In this document: piece after piece, positions 7,285 through 15,085 of the stretch
Numbering within the stretch: position 1 is the stretch's first letter
Layout: each line of letters starts with the position of its first letter
Source: Bacteroidales bacterium UBA6244
GTDB lineage: Bacteria; Bacteroidota; Bacteroidia; Bacteroidales; F082
Direction of reading: 5' to 3'
NCBI GenBank assembly: GCA_002440885.1
Contig: DJVY01000047.1
Coordinates: 1-21,175, forward strand
Length of the DNA stretch: 21,175 nt
Translations under genes and position numbers: made by a program
Notes under the pieces: generated by a model
Seen by the model: only the letters and a program-made list of their open reading frames with translations
Told to the model about the DNA's origin: nothing
Database searches by the model: none

Positions 7285-10200
7285 ATGAAAAATAAGAAAA
7301 AATTCATTACTTGTGAAGGAAACTATGCTGCAGCATACATCGCCTATATGTTTAGCGAAGTAGCTGCAATTTACCCCATTACCCCCTCTTCCGACATGGC
7401 CGAATATGTTGACCAATGGTCGGCAAACGGCAAAAAAAATATTTTCGGTGAAACCGTAAAAGTCTCCGAAATGCAGTCAGAAGGCGGCGCTTCAGGTGCA
7501 GTACACGGCTCATTACAGGCCGGTGCGCTAACCAGCACCTTTACTGCCTCTCAGGGTCTTTTACTGATGATCCCAAACATGTACAAAATTTCAGGCGAAC
7601 TTTTGCCCGGCGTTTTTCATGTTAGCGCCCGTAGTCTTGCGGCTCAGGCACTTTCAATTTTTGGCGACCACAGCGACGTGATGAGTACACGCCAATCAGG
7701 TTTCGCCATGTTGGCCACCAGCAGTGCTCAGGAAATTATGGATATTGCCGGTGTTGCTCACCTGGCCGCCATCAAATCAAGAATACCCTTCCTGCACTTT
7801 TTTGACGGGTTCAGAACTTCACACGAATTACAAAAAGTGGAAGCAATGGATCAGGACGAGATCGCCAAACTCCTCGATTACGAAGCCTTGCAACGCTTCC
7901 GCGACAACGCCCTGAACCCTGAACATCCGGTAACACGCGGTACAGCACAAAACCCTGATATTTATTTCCAGGCCAGAGAGGCGTCATCCAAATTTTATGT
8001 TGACATCCCAGACATGGTTGATGACTACATGCAACAGCTGCAAAAAATAACAGGACGCGAATATCACCCGTTCACATACTACGGTGCTCCCGATGCTGAA
8101 AATGTTATCGTGGCAATGGGTTCTATTACCGAAGTTATTAAAGAAGTAGTAGATTACAAACTCGAAAAAGGCGAAAAAGTAGGAGTAATCACTGTTCACC
8201 TTTACCGTCCTTTCTCAGAGAAATACTTCATGAAAGCCTGCCCCAAATCGGTAAAACGCATTGCGGTTCTTGATCGGACAAAAGAAATTGGTGCCAATGG
8301 GGAACCTCTCTATCTGGACGTGAAAGATTTATTCTATGGCACTGAAAATGCACCACTTATCGTAGGCGGACGCTACGGCCTCAGCTCCAAAGACACAACC
8401 CCTGCCATGATGATTTCCGTTTACGACAACCTGGCTGCCGAAAAACCGAAAAATCAATTTACAGTGGGTATTGTCGATGATGTGATGCACACCTCTCTCC
8501 CATTATTACCCGAAATCAGTCTTGCTCCCAAAGGCACTTATGCAGCCAAATTTTATGGATTAGGTGCTGATGGTACGGTAGGAGCAAACAAAAACTCCAT
8601 TAAAATTATTGGTGACACAACCGACAAATATTGCCAGGCTTATTTTGCTTACGACTCAAAGAAATCAGGAGGAATCACTGTTTCTCACCTGCGTTTCGGC
8701 GATACACCTATTCGTTCACACTACCTGGTCAATACTCCAGACTTCGTGGCCTGCCACGTGCCTGCCTACCTCACCAAATATGATATGCTCAAAGGGCTGA
8801 AAAAAGGAGGCACTTTCCTTTTGAACAGCATCTGGGACATAGAAGAAACAAAAAACCGACTCCCTAATCACATTAAGAGATATCTGGCGGAAAACCAGAT
8901 CACCATGTACGTGATCAACGCCACAAAAATCGCTGAAGAGATTGGACTCGGCAACCGCACCAATACCATTATGCAGGCTGCTTTCTTCAAGGTTTCTGAA
9001 GTAATTCCTTACGAAGATGCTGTTGAAGAAATGAAAAAAGCCATCCGTAAATCCTACGGACGTAAAGGAGAAGAAATCGTTCAGATGAACTATGCCGCTG
9101 TGGATGCCGGCGACAGCGTTGAAAAAATTGAAATCCCCGCTGAATGGACTTCCCTCAAAGACGAGCAGGTAACCGGCGACAATAATCTTCCTGAATTCAT
9201 CCGTAATGTGGTTGACCCCATTAACTTGCAAAAAGGAGACAGCTTGCCTGTGAGCACTTTTAACGGACGTGAAGACGGAACTTTCCCGGCCGGAACTACC
9301 GCATACGAAAAACGTGGTATCGCCGTAAACGTTCCTGAATGGATAGACGAGAACTGTATTCAATGTAATCAATGTGCTTATGTTTGTCCTCACGCTGCCA
9401 TTCGTCCATTCCTGATGACCGACGAAGAAGTAGCCAACGCGCCTGAAGGAACCAAAGCCCTTCAGGGTCTGGCCGGAACAAAAGCTTACAAATACCGCAT
9501 CCAGGTAAGCGCGCTCGACTGTACGGGCTGTGAAGCTTGTGTTGAAGTATGCCCTTCAAAAGTGAAATCCCTCGTAATGAAACCCATCGGAACACAATTC
9601 GACGAAATTGACCGCTGGAACTACATGAACGACAAAGTGGGATACAAAGAAGATGTTGTTCCTAAAGAGCAAAGCGTGAAAAACAGCCAATTTGCCCAGC
9701 CACTGTTCGAGTTCTCAGGTGCTTGTGCCGGTTGTGGCGAAACACCTTATATTAAAACCATTACACAGCTTTTCGGCGACCGGATGATGGTGGCCAACGC
9801 AACGGGATGCTCCTCCATTTATGGCGGTTCAGCACCTTCAACACCTTATTGTACCAGCCAGAAAACAGGTCACGGTCCGGCATGGGCTAACTCACTTTTT
9901 GAAGACAATGCCGAATTTGGATATGGTATGGCCATAGCCACCGAAAAAATGCGTCAACGCATTTTCGAACGGATGGAGTTAGCCATGCAGAAAGAATTCT
10001 CAGACGAAAGCAAAGCCGCCATGCAGGAATGGATGGAAGGCAAAGACGATGCCGCTAAATCTATCGAAGCATCAGCCAAAGTGCTGGCCGCGCTCAACAA
10101 AGAAACTGATCCGTTGGCCAAAGAAATCGTTTTGTTGAAACAATACCTTGTAAAGAAATCCCAATGGATTTTCGGTGGTGACGGTTGGGCTTACGATATT

Positions 10201-10818
10201 GGATACGGTGGCCTCGACCACGTATTGGCTTCAGGTGAAGATGTAAACGTGTTGGTGATGGACACCGAAGTATATTCCAACACCGGTGGTCAGGCTTCAA
10301 AAGCCAGCGCCTTGGGTGCAGTTGCTAAATTTGCTGCTTCGGGTAAAAAAACCCGCAAAAAAGACCTCGGTGCGATGGCCATGACTTATGGATATGTGTA
10401 TGTAGCTCAGATAGCAATGGGAGCAAGCCAATCGCAGGCTTTCAAAGCCATAAAAGAAGCAGAAGCCTATCCGGGACCATCGTTGATCATTGCTTACTCG
10501 CCTTGTATAGCTCACGGCATTAAGGGAGGCATGGGAACAGCTCAGGCCGAAGAAAAACTTGTTGTGGAAGCAGGTTACTGGCAGCTTTACCGCTACAATC
10601 CTTTAATGGAGGAAGAAGGAAAGAATCCGTTTACTTTGGACTCGAAAGAACCAGATTGGTCAAAATTCCAGATGCTCCTCGACAACGAAGTACGATATAC
10701 TTCGCTGAAAAAGGCCTTCCCGGAAGAAGCCAGACGACTCGCCAAACTGGCCGCAGAAGCCGCCAAATGGAGATACGATAATTACCGCCGAATCGCTGAT
10801 CTGGATTATTCTAAATAA
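7285..10818 (+). CDS. nifJ: Pyruvate:ferredoxin (flavodoxin) oxidoreductase
   Basis: This 1177-residue single-chain enzyme oxidises pyruvate with CoA to acetyl-CoA and CO2, passing electrons to ferredoxin or flavodoxin in the cytoplasm. Its length matches homodimeric PFORs such as the Desulfovibrio africanus enzyme. Domains in order: pyruvate-binding domain with YPITPSS (30-36) and HVSAR near 112-116; the second transketolase-like domain (about 260-395); the gamma domain (about 415-600); a ferredoxin domain with Cys691/694/697/701 and Cys746/749/752/756; and the TPP domain with GDGWAYDIG (965-973). The proximal cluster ligands are all present: Cys814, Cys817, Cys842 and Cys1074. The enzyme looks fully functional. 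It stands alone, divergent from the DHODH-like gene, and ends at a bidirectional terminator. An anaerobic catabolic role is more likely than nitrogen fixation, since no nif genes are nearby. Confidence 0.98.
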   Translation: MKNKKKFITCEGNYAAAYIAYMFSEVAAIYPITPSSDMAEYVDQWSANGKKNIFGETVKVSEMQSEGGASGAVHGSLQAGALTSTFTASQGLLLMIPNMYKISGELLPGVFHVSARSLAAQALSIFGDHSDVMSTRQSGFAMLATSSAQEIMDIAGVAHLAAIKSRIPFLHFFDGFRTSHELQKVEAMDQDEIAKLLDYEALQRFRDNALNPEHPVTRGTAQNPDIYFQAREASSKFYVDIPDMVDDYMQQLQKITGREYHPFTYYGAPDAENVIVAMGSITEVIKEVVDYKLEKGEKVGVITVHLYRPFSEKYFMKACPKSVKRIAVLDRTKEIGANGEPLYLDVKDLFYGTENAPLIVGGRYGLSSKDTTPAMMISVYDNLAAEKPKNQFTVGIVDDVMHTSLPLLPEISLAPKGTYAAKFYGLGADGTVGANKNSIKIIGDTTDKYCQAYFAYDSKKSGGITVSHLRFGDTPIRSHYLVNTPDFVACHVPAYLTKYDMLKGLKKGGTFLLNSIWDIEETKNRLPNHIKRYLAENQITMYVINATKIAEEIGLGNRTNTIMQAAFFKVSEVIPYEDAVEEMKKAIRKSYGRKGEEIVQMNYAAVDAGDSVEKIEIPAEWTSLKDEQVTGDNNLPEFIRNVVDPINLQKGDSLPVSTFNGREDGTFPAGTTAYEKRGIAVNVPEWIDENCIQCNQCAYVCPHAAIRPFLMTDEEVANAPEGTKALQGLAGTKAYKYRIQVSALDCTGCEACVEVCPSKVKSLVMKPIGTQFDEIDRWNYMNDKVGYKEDVVPKEQSVKNSQFAQPLFEFSGACAGCGETPYIKTITQLFGDRMMVANATGCSSIYGGSAPSTPYCTSQKTGHGPAWANSLFEDNAEFGYGMAIATEKMRQRIFERMELAMQKEFSDESKAAMQEWMEGKDDAAKSIEASAKVLAALNKETDPLAKEIVLLKQYLVKKSQWIFGGDGWAYDIGYGGLDHVLASGEDVNVLVMDTEVYSNTGGQASKASALGAVAKFAASGKKTRKKDLGAMAMTYGYVYVAQIAMGASQSQAFKAIKEAEAYPGPSLIIAYSPCIAHGIKGGMGTAQAEEKLVVEAGYWQLYRYNPLMEEEGKNPFTLDSKEPDWSKFQMLLDNEVRYTSLKKAFPEEARRLAKLAAEAAKWRYDNYRRIADLDYSK

Positions 10819-10834
10819 TCCGGTTAGCAGACCC

Positions 10835-10872
10835 AAAAAAAAGACCCTTCGTAACGAAGGGTCTTTTTTTTG
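10835..10872. terminator. Bidirectional Rho-independent terminator between nifJ and sppA
   Basis: GACCCTTCG (10843-10851) and CGAAGGGTC (10855-10863) form a perfect 9-base-pair stem with the 3-base loop TAA. It is flanked by eight A residues on the left (10835-10842) and eight T residues on the right (10864-10871), so either strand sees a stem followed by a U tract. It sits 24 bases after nifJ and 54 bases beyond the sppA stop, and serves both converging genes. Confidence 0.93.
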
Positions 10873-10917
10873 GAGTATAAATTTACTCTTTATCAATTAG
10901 TTATATTTGATTCTTTG

Positions 10918-12696
10918 CTACCTTATCTCCAGGAAATAGGGCAAACGTGCCTGAACACCATGCATATCCTCCAGTGACTTAAGGTTTTGGTAATATTTGG
11001 CATATTCACCGAGTTCATGGCTTACTATGCGGGTTGAAACCTGTCCGGTAAGCTCGTCCATCAGTTGTTGGATAAACTCCTTTCTTTTGGGATACTCAAT
11101 CAGTCGGTAGCTTTCGCCAAGTCCTGCTTCTTGTGCTGCATATTTTACAGCTGCCTCCAGTCCGCCAAAGTCATCCACCAAACCAATGGTTTTTGCATCA
11201 GCTCCTGTCCACACCCTGCCCCTTGCGATGCTATCTACATAAGCTTCTTCCAGGTTACGCGACTTAGCTACCAGAGCAATGAATTTCTCATAAATATCGA
11301 TTACCGACTCATCTAATTTGGCATGTTGATACGGCGACAAAGGCTTCATCACATCGATAAAATCTGAATTTTTATTCGTCCCGATTTCATCCCAGGTAAT
11401 TCCCAATTTATTGTTAAACAGCCCTTTCATATTTGGGATAATCCCAAACACACCTATTGAACCAGTTAATGTGGTTGGTTCGGCAAAAATATGGTTGGCG
11501 GAGGCCGAAATCCAATAGCCACCAGAAGCAGCCATATCCCCCATCGACACAATCACAGGTTTTTCGCTAACAGCCAACTCCACCTCGCGGCGAATAATTT
11601 CGGAAGCTTGGGCATCACCACCACCTGAGTTTACCCGGAACACAATGGCTTTTACTTTTTCGTTCTTGCGGGCATCGCTGAGTGCCTTGGCAACAGTTTC
11701 CGAGCCTATTTCTGATTCCGAGCCTTTTCCTTGTACGATGCCACCCTGAGCATAAACGATGGCAATGCGATCGCGTGATAACTCGCCTTCTTCGGGAACT
11801 TTCACTGTGCTGTAAGAGTCAAAAGCCAATAGATTCAATTTATCATCTTCGGATCTGCCGGTTTTTTCCTTCAGCAAATCAATCATTTGATCCCGGTAAA
11901 AAATCCCATCAATAAATTTCAATTCAAGTGCCTTTTCGGCAGTACTCAATTCCAGGTTATCAGCAATCGTATTCAAATCATCAATCGAAACACCTCGCGA
12001 TTCGTTGAGCGCCATAAGTATCTGTCCCCACATCGAATCAAGTAAAGTCTTCATCTGGAGTCTGTTCGACTCGCTCATCTTATCGTACATAAGCGGCTCG
12101 ACCGCACTCTTAAAGGTATTGTTCGGGCCTCGCACCACCTGAATGTCGATATCCAGCTTGGCCAGAAGTCCTTTCAAAAACATCAATTGGGCATTGAGTC
12201 CTTTAAAAAGAACCATTCCCTCCGGATTAAGGTAAATCTCATTGCCAACCGAAGCCAGATAGTAGGCTTTCTGGTCGTAATTGTTGGCATAGCTCACAAT
12301 AAACTTGCCCGTTTCCTTAAATTCTTTCAGCTTTCCACGAATCTCCTGTGAAGTAGCCAGCCCGGCGGGCAGACTTTCCATGTCCAGAAAAATCCCTTCA
12401 ATTTTGGGATCAGTTTTGGCTTTTTCCAAGGTCTTGAGGATGACATTAAGTCCAACGGGTTTCTTCGACTCCATAGTTGCAAAATCAAAGCCTTCAAAAG
12501 GATTGTCAGTAGAACGATCCAGAATAGGGGCTTTCCAATTGATATGCAATATGGAGTGCTCCTTTACATCTACTTCTTTATCGCCAGACATGGCCACCAA
12601 AGAAGCCACCATTCCGGCAAAAAATAAGAAAATCACGATAAACGTGAGTATGGTGCCTGCAAACGAGGCGAACATAAATTTAAAAAATTGTTTCAT
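10918..12696 (-). CDS. sppA: Signal peptide peptidase SppA, 67K type
   Basis: This 592-residue inner-membrane serine protease degrades cleaved signal peptides and other membrane-associated peptides. It has one N-terminal membrane segment (residues 11-36), then two tandem ClpP-like S49 domains, as in the E. coli long form (618 residues). The catalytic lysine lies in the first half, in FKSAVEP (Lys196). The nucleophile lies in the second half, in MAASGGYW (Ser391). Both match the split Ser-Lys dyad of the family. FRVNSGGGD (353-361) and the LTGSIGVFG stretch after Ser391 are further signatures. The gene is monocistronic, converges on nifJ with a shared terminator, and its 131-base upstream region also serves the divergent glucosaminidase gene. 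Confidence 0.95.
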   Translation of the reverse strand: MKQFFKFMFASFAGTILTFIVIFLFFAGMVASLVAMSGDKEVDVKEHSILHINWKAPILDRSTDNPFEGFDFATMESKKPVGLNVILKTLEKAKTDPKIEGIFLDMESLPAGLATSQEIRGKLKEFKETGKFIVSYANNYDQKAYYLASVGNEIYLNPEGMVLFKGLNAQLMFLKGLLAKLDIDIQVVRGPNNTFKSAVEPLMYDKMSESNRLQMKTLLDSMWGQILMALNESRGVSIDDLNTIADNLELSTAEKALELKFIDGIFYRDQMIDLLKEKTGRSEDDKLNLLAFDSYSTVKVPEEGELSRDRIAIVYAQGGIVQGKGSESEIGSETVAKALSDARKNEKVKAIVFRVNSGGGDAQASEIIRREVELAVSEKPVIVSMGDMAASGGYWISASANHIFAEPTTLTGSIGVFGIIPNMKGLFNNKLGITWDEIGTNKNSDFIDVMKPLSPYQHAKLDESVIDIYEKFIALVAKSRNLEEAYVDSIARGRVWTGADAKTIGLVDDFGGLEAAVKYAAQEAGLGESYRLIEYPKRKEFIQQLMDELTGQVSTRIVSHELGEYAKYYQNLKSLEDMHGVQARLPYFLEIR

Positions 12697-12726
12697 AGCA
12701 TTCGGCTTATTAGATTGAAAAGCAAT

Positions 12727-12746
12727 ATTAACAAATATTTGTGAAT
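12727..12746. promoter_or_regulatory. 20-base palindrome in the sppA/glucosaminidase intergenic region
   Basis: ATTAACAAATATTTGTGAAT has a perfect 12-base core, ACAAATATTTGT (12731-12742), and three further matching outer pairs, with one mismatched pair. It lies between the divergent start codons. The TTTG inside it (12738-12741) could be a -33 element for TAATTTTA at 12758-12765 on the plus strand, though the 16-base spacing is short. It may be an operator. Confidence 0.4.
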
Positions 12747-12827
12747 AAGTAGACCACTAATTTTATAAAAAATTGAAAGAGATATCGCAACTTTAACCTC
12801 TGCAAATACGAGGCAGAATTACCAGCT

Positions 12828-13559
12828 ATGAAATTGATATTCAGTAAATCGTTTTGGATAACCTGGGCGCTGATGCTTTTAAGCACCGGAACCTACACCT
12901 ATTCGGAGAGCCACCTGCCTTCTTCCTCCTCCAAAAGCAATCTGAATACTTACACACAACAACTCACCTTATTTACCGAAATTAATGGATTTCATCTGGT
13001 TGTGCCTACCGAATACTATGGCGCTCGTCTATCCCGAAAGACTTCAAACACTAAAATCCCGGTAACACCTTCCGAAAAAATTATGGGAAAGGGCATATTT
13101 GACATCCACCGCATGACCCGGTTTTTACTCTCAAACAACAAGCAGATAGACAACACGTTTGCACACCAACTGGCTCAGATTTATTTTGAAGAGGCTCAAA
13201 GTGAAGGAGTAAACCCCGATGTGGCTTTTACACAAATGTGCCTGGAAACAGGATTTTTACGCTTCGATGGCACGGTAGCACGGGAGCAGCATAATTATTG
13301 CGGCCTGGGCGTAACCGGAAATGGCGAAAAAGGACACTACTTCAATACGCCACGTGAAGGGGTTCGTGCTCATATCCAACACCTAAAAGCTTATGCCTCA
13401 ACAGAAAAACTAAACACCGAACTGGTAGACGAACGATTCCGATTTGTAAAAAGGGGCAGCGCTACAGAAATCAGCGAGCTAACAGGAAAATGGGCAACTG
13501 ATAAACAATACGACAAAAAAATCAGAAATCTGCTGGATCGCTTGTCGCAGACTAACTGA
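12828..13559 (+). CDS. Exported peptidoglycan N-acetylglucosaminidase (FlgJ/LytD-type)
   Basis: This 243-residue protein carries the glucosaminidase domain that cleaves the peptidoglycan glycan backbone. A signal peptide or N-terminal anchor spans about residues 8-24. The catalytic domain covers about residues 110-240: VNPDVAFTQMCLETGFLRF (128-146) contains the expected catalytic Glu140, followed by HNYCGLGV (155-162) and the GVRAHIQHLKAYAS segment (178-191), all characteristic. No LysM or SH3 wall-binding domain is present, so this is a minimal enzyme. A role in cell-wall remodelling is expected. It is divergent from sppA and lies 86 bases upstream of folK, which has its own promoter. Confidence 0.88.
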   Translation: MKLIFSKSFWITWALMLLSTGTYTYSESHLPSSSSKSNLNTYTQQLTLFTEINGFHLVVPTEYYGARLSRKTSNTKIPVTPSEKIMGKGIFDIHRMTRFLLSNNKQIDNTFAHQLAQIYFEEAQSEGVNPDVAFTQMCLETGFLRFDGTVAREQHNYCGLGVTGNGEKGHYFNTPREGVRAHIQHLKAYASTEKLNTELVDERFRFVKRGSATEISELTGKWATDKQYDKKIRNLLDRLSQTN

Positions 13560-13599
13560 TGGCTTTATTATTTTAATCCGCTATAATTTCATTTTTATA

Positions 13600-13631
13600 T
13601 TTGGCAAGCGCATGAAGATTTGTTAGCTTTG
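13600..13631 (+). promoter_or_regulatory. Promoter of the folK-deoxynucleoside kinase unit
   Basis: TTTG (13600-13603) and TAGCTTTG (13624-13631) are exact matches to the Bacteroidota -33 and -7 elements, with a 20-base spacer. The expected transcript start lies only about 7-10 bases before the ATG at 13646, or 13-16 before the second ATG at 13652, so the leader would be very short. Confidence 0.75.
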
Positions 13632-13645
13632 CATCCCTTTGGATA

Positions 13646-14158
13646 ATGGATATGCAGAATAGTAATCAGGTTTTTCTACTCTTAGGCAGCAATGTTGAGC
13701 CACGCGAAGCAACAATTGATGTGGCTAAATCGCTCATAACAAAGAGGCTTGGTAATATCACAAAACAATCTTCACTCTACGAATCGGAGCCGTGGGGCTT
13801 CGACGCCAATACAAATTTCCTTAATCAGGTGGTAATTATCAACACAGTTTTAGGTGCTTTTGAAATCCTAAATCTTGCCAAAGAAATTGAAAAGGAGCTG
13901 GGAAGAACACACAAAACTACTGATGCTTACACTTCGCGCACCATCGACATCGATCTGCTATATTTTGGTAATAAAATCATTGTCAGTGACGAACTTACCA
14001 TTCCTCACTTTAATCTACACGAAAGGAGATTTACCCTGATCCCGTTAGTCGAGACCGCTCCTGATTTTGTGCATCCGGCTTTTCAGGAGAACCAACAATT
14101 CTTGCTCGACCATTGTAAAGATATTGGTAAAGTATGGCCATATCAAAAACAAACCTGA
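13646..14158 (+). CDS. folK: 2-amino-4-hydroxy-6-hydroxymethyldihydropteridine pyrophosphokinase
   Basis: This 170-residue cytoplasmic enzyme transfers pyrophosphate from ATP to 6-hydroxymethyl-7,8-dihydropterin in folate synthesis. The family signatures are all present: LLLGSN near the N-terminus (11-16), LYESEPWGF (44-52), LGR (85-87), and SRTIDIDLLYFG (97-108) with the two Mg-binding aspartates (Asp101, Asp103), then IPHFNLHERRFTLIPL (119-134). The length is normal for a stand-alone HPPK. The start could be the ATG at 13646 or at 13652; neither has a Shine-Dalgarno sequence, and a close promoter favours a short leader for both. The deoxynucleoside kinase follows after 103 bases with no evident promoter, so cotranscription is likely. 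Confidence 0.96.
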   Translation: MDMQNSNQVFLLLGSNVEPREATIDVAKSLITKRLGNITKQSSLYESEPWGFDANTNFLNQVVIINTVLGAFEILNLAKEIEKELGRTHKTTDAYTSRTIDIDLLYFGNKIIVSDELTIPHFNLHERRFTLIPLVETAPDFVHPAFQENQQFLLDHCKDIGKVWPYQKQT

Positions 14159-14261
14159 AATCGCCATGATCTATCAATCAGTAACAGAAAACATTGTCAC
14201 TGCAAATTACATATTACTCATTCGCTTAAATGTGAATAACCAGCTAAAATAGGATTGCTGC

Positions 14262-14894
14262 ATGAAATATAACTTTATAGCCATTGAGGGAAATATTGGA
14301 GCCGGAAAAACCAGCCTTGCTACCATGATATCTGAAGAATACAACGCCAGGCTTATTCTGGAGCAATTCGAAGACAATGCTTTCCTGCCCATGTTTTATA
14401 AAGATCCTGAAAAATACGCTTTCCCTTTAGAGATGTCGTTTCTGGCTTCAAGATATCAGCAGCTTACCGACCAGCTTGGAACACAGGATTTGTTCAAATC
14501 CTTTACCATTTCAGACTATTATATAGTTAAGTCACTGATATTTGCACAAAAAACCCTCCCCCCCGCCGAGCTCTCACTTTATACCCGTTTTTTTAACATC
14601 ATCAACAAACAACTACCAAAACCCGACTTGTTCGTTTACCTTTACGTGAAAACACCAAAACTTCAGCAAAACATAAAACTACGTGGACGATCATACGAGC
14701 AGGAAATTCGGGATGATTACCTTGATAAAATTCAGGAGGGCTATTTCGACTTTATCAAACAGCAAACCCAGCTCACCACACTAATCCTCGACACCAATTC
14801 TCTTGATTTCGTGCGTAACCGAACGGATTATGACAAAATAATCGACGTCATGCATCAGACTTACAAACCAGGTATTCACCGGATTACTTTCTAG
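14262..14894 (+). CDS. Deoxynucleoside kinase (dGK/dAK-like family)
   Basis: This 210-residue cytoplasmic kinase phosphorylates deoxynucleosides with ATP for dNTP salvage. The P-loop is GNIGAGKTS (10-18). LEQFEDNAFLPMFY (33-46) matches the ExxxDNxFLxxFY segment, with Glu34 as the probable catalytic base. The arginine-rich lid is RGRSYEQEI (141-149). At the position of the D/E-R-S motif of well-studied dNKs it reads SDYYIVKS (84-91), so the arginine is missing; I believe this variant is frequent in Bacteroidota but cannot verify it here. Substrate preference (dG, dA or broader) cannot be read from the sequence. It probably forms an operon with folK. Confidence 0.88.
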   Translation: MKYNFIAIEGNIGAGKTSLATMISEEYNARLILEQFEDNAFLPMFYKDPEKYAFPLEMSFLASRYQQLTDQLGTQDLFKSFTISDYYIVKSLIFAQKTLPPAELSLYTRFFNIINKQLPKPDLFVYLYVKTPKLQQNIKLRGRSYEQEIRDDYLDKIQEGYFDFIKQQTQLTTLILDTNSLDFVRNRTDYDKIIDVMHQTYKPGIHRITF

Positions 14895-14944
14895 ACTATC
14901 TTTCGAAAAAGCTCCGTAATCAACTTCAGGAGAATTTTTAACAC

Positions 14945-15028
14945 CTTATTATATGGGTAAGTTGCAAAAACAGATCACTTATTTTACATGATCATGCCTT
15001 GAACGCTTTGGCGTATGAGCATAATAAG
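14945..15028. repeat. Distant inverted repeat in the kinase/OmpA-like intergenic region
   Basis: CTTATTAT (14945-14952) is repeated in inverted orientation as ATAATAAG (15021-15028), enclosing 68 bases. The arms are short and A/T-rich, and the enclosed sequence shows no strong inner stem. It could be chance. I see no good terminator for the kinase gene on the plus strand here. Confidence 0.25.
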
Positions 15029-15030
15029 AC

Positions 15031-15065
15031 AAAAAAAATAGCCCCGACCCAAGAGCCGGAGCTAT
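15031..15065 (-). terminator. Rho-independent terminator of the OmpA-like/TPR gene
   Basis: On the minus strand ATAGCTCCG (15065-15057) pairs with CGGGGCTAT (15046-15038) to give a 9-base-pair stem including one G-U pair, with a 10-base loop. It runs into a T tract formed by the A run at 15031-15038. It starts 20 bases beyond the stop codon at 15086. Confidence 0.85.
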
Positions 15066-15085
15066 TTCTATGAAAAAAGCAATTT

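Noticed and set aside
8716..9393. A 225-codon open frame antisense to nifJ
   Set aside because: It lies entirely within the conserved nifJ frame, its predicted protein has no recognisable motif, and such frames are a by-product of nifJ codon usage.
7285..10818. A nitrogen-fixation role implied by the name nifJ
   Set aside because: No other nif genes are in the window, and this enzyme is widespread in anaerobes as the general pyruvate oxidoreductase.
12305..12718. A 137-codon open frame antisense to the sppA start
   Set aside because: It covers the conserved SppA N-terminal region on the other strand and shows no signal, motif or promoter of its own.
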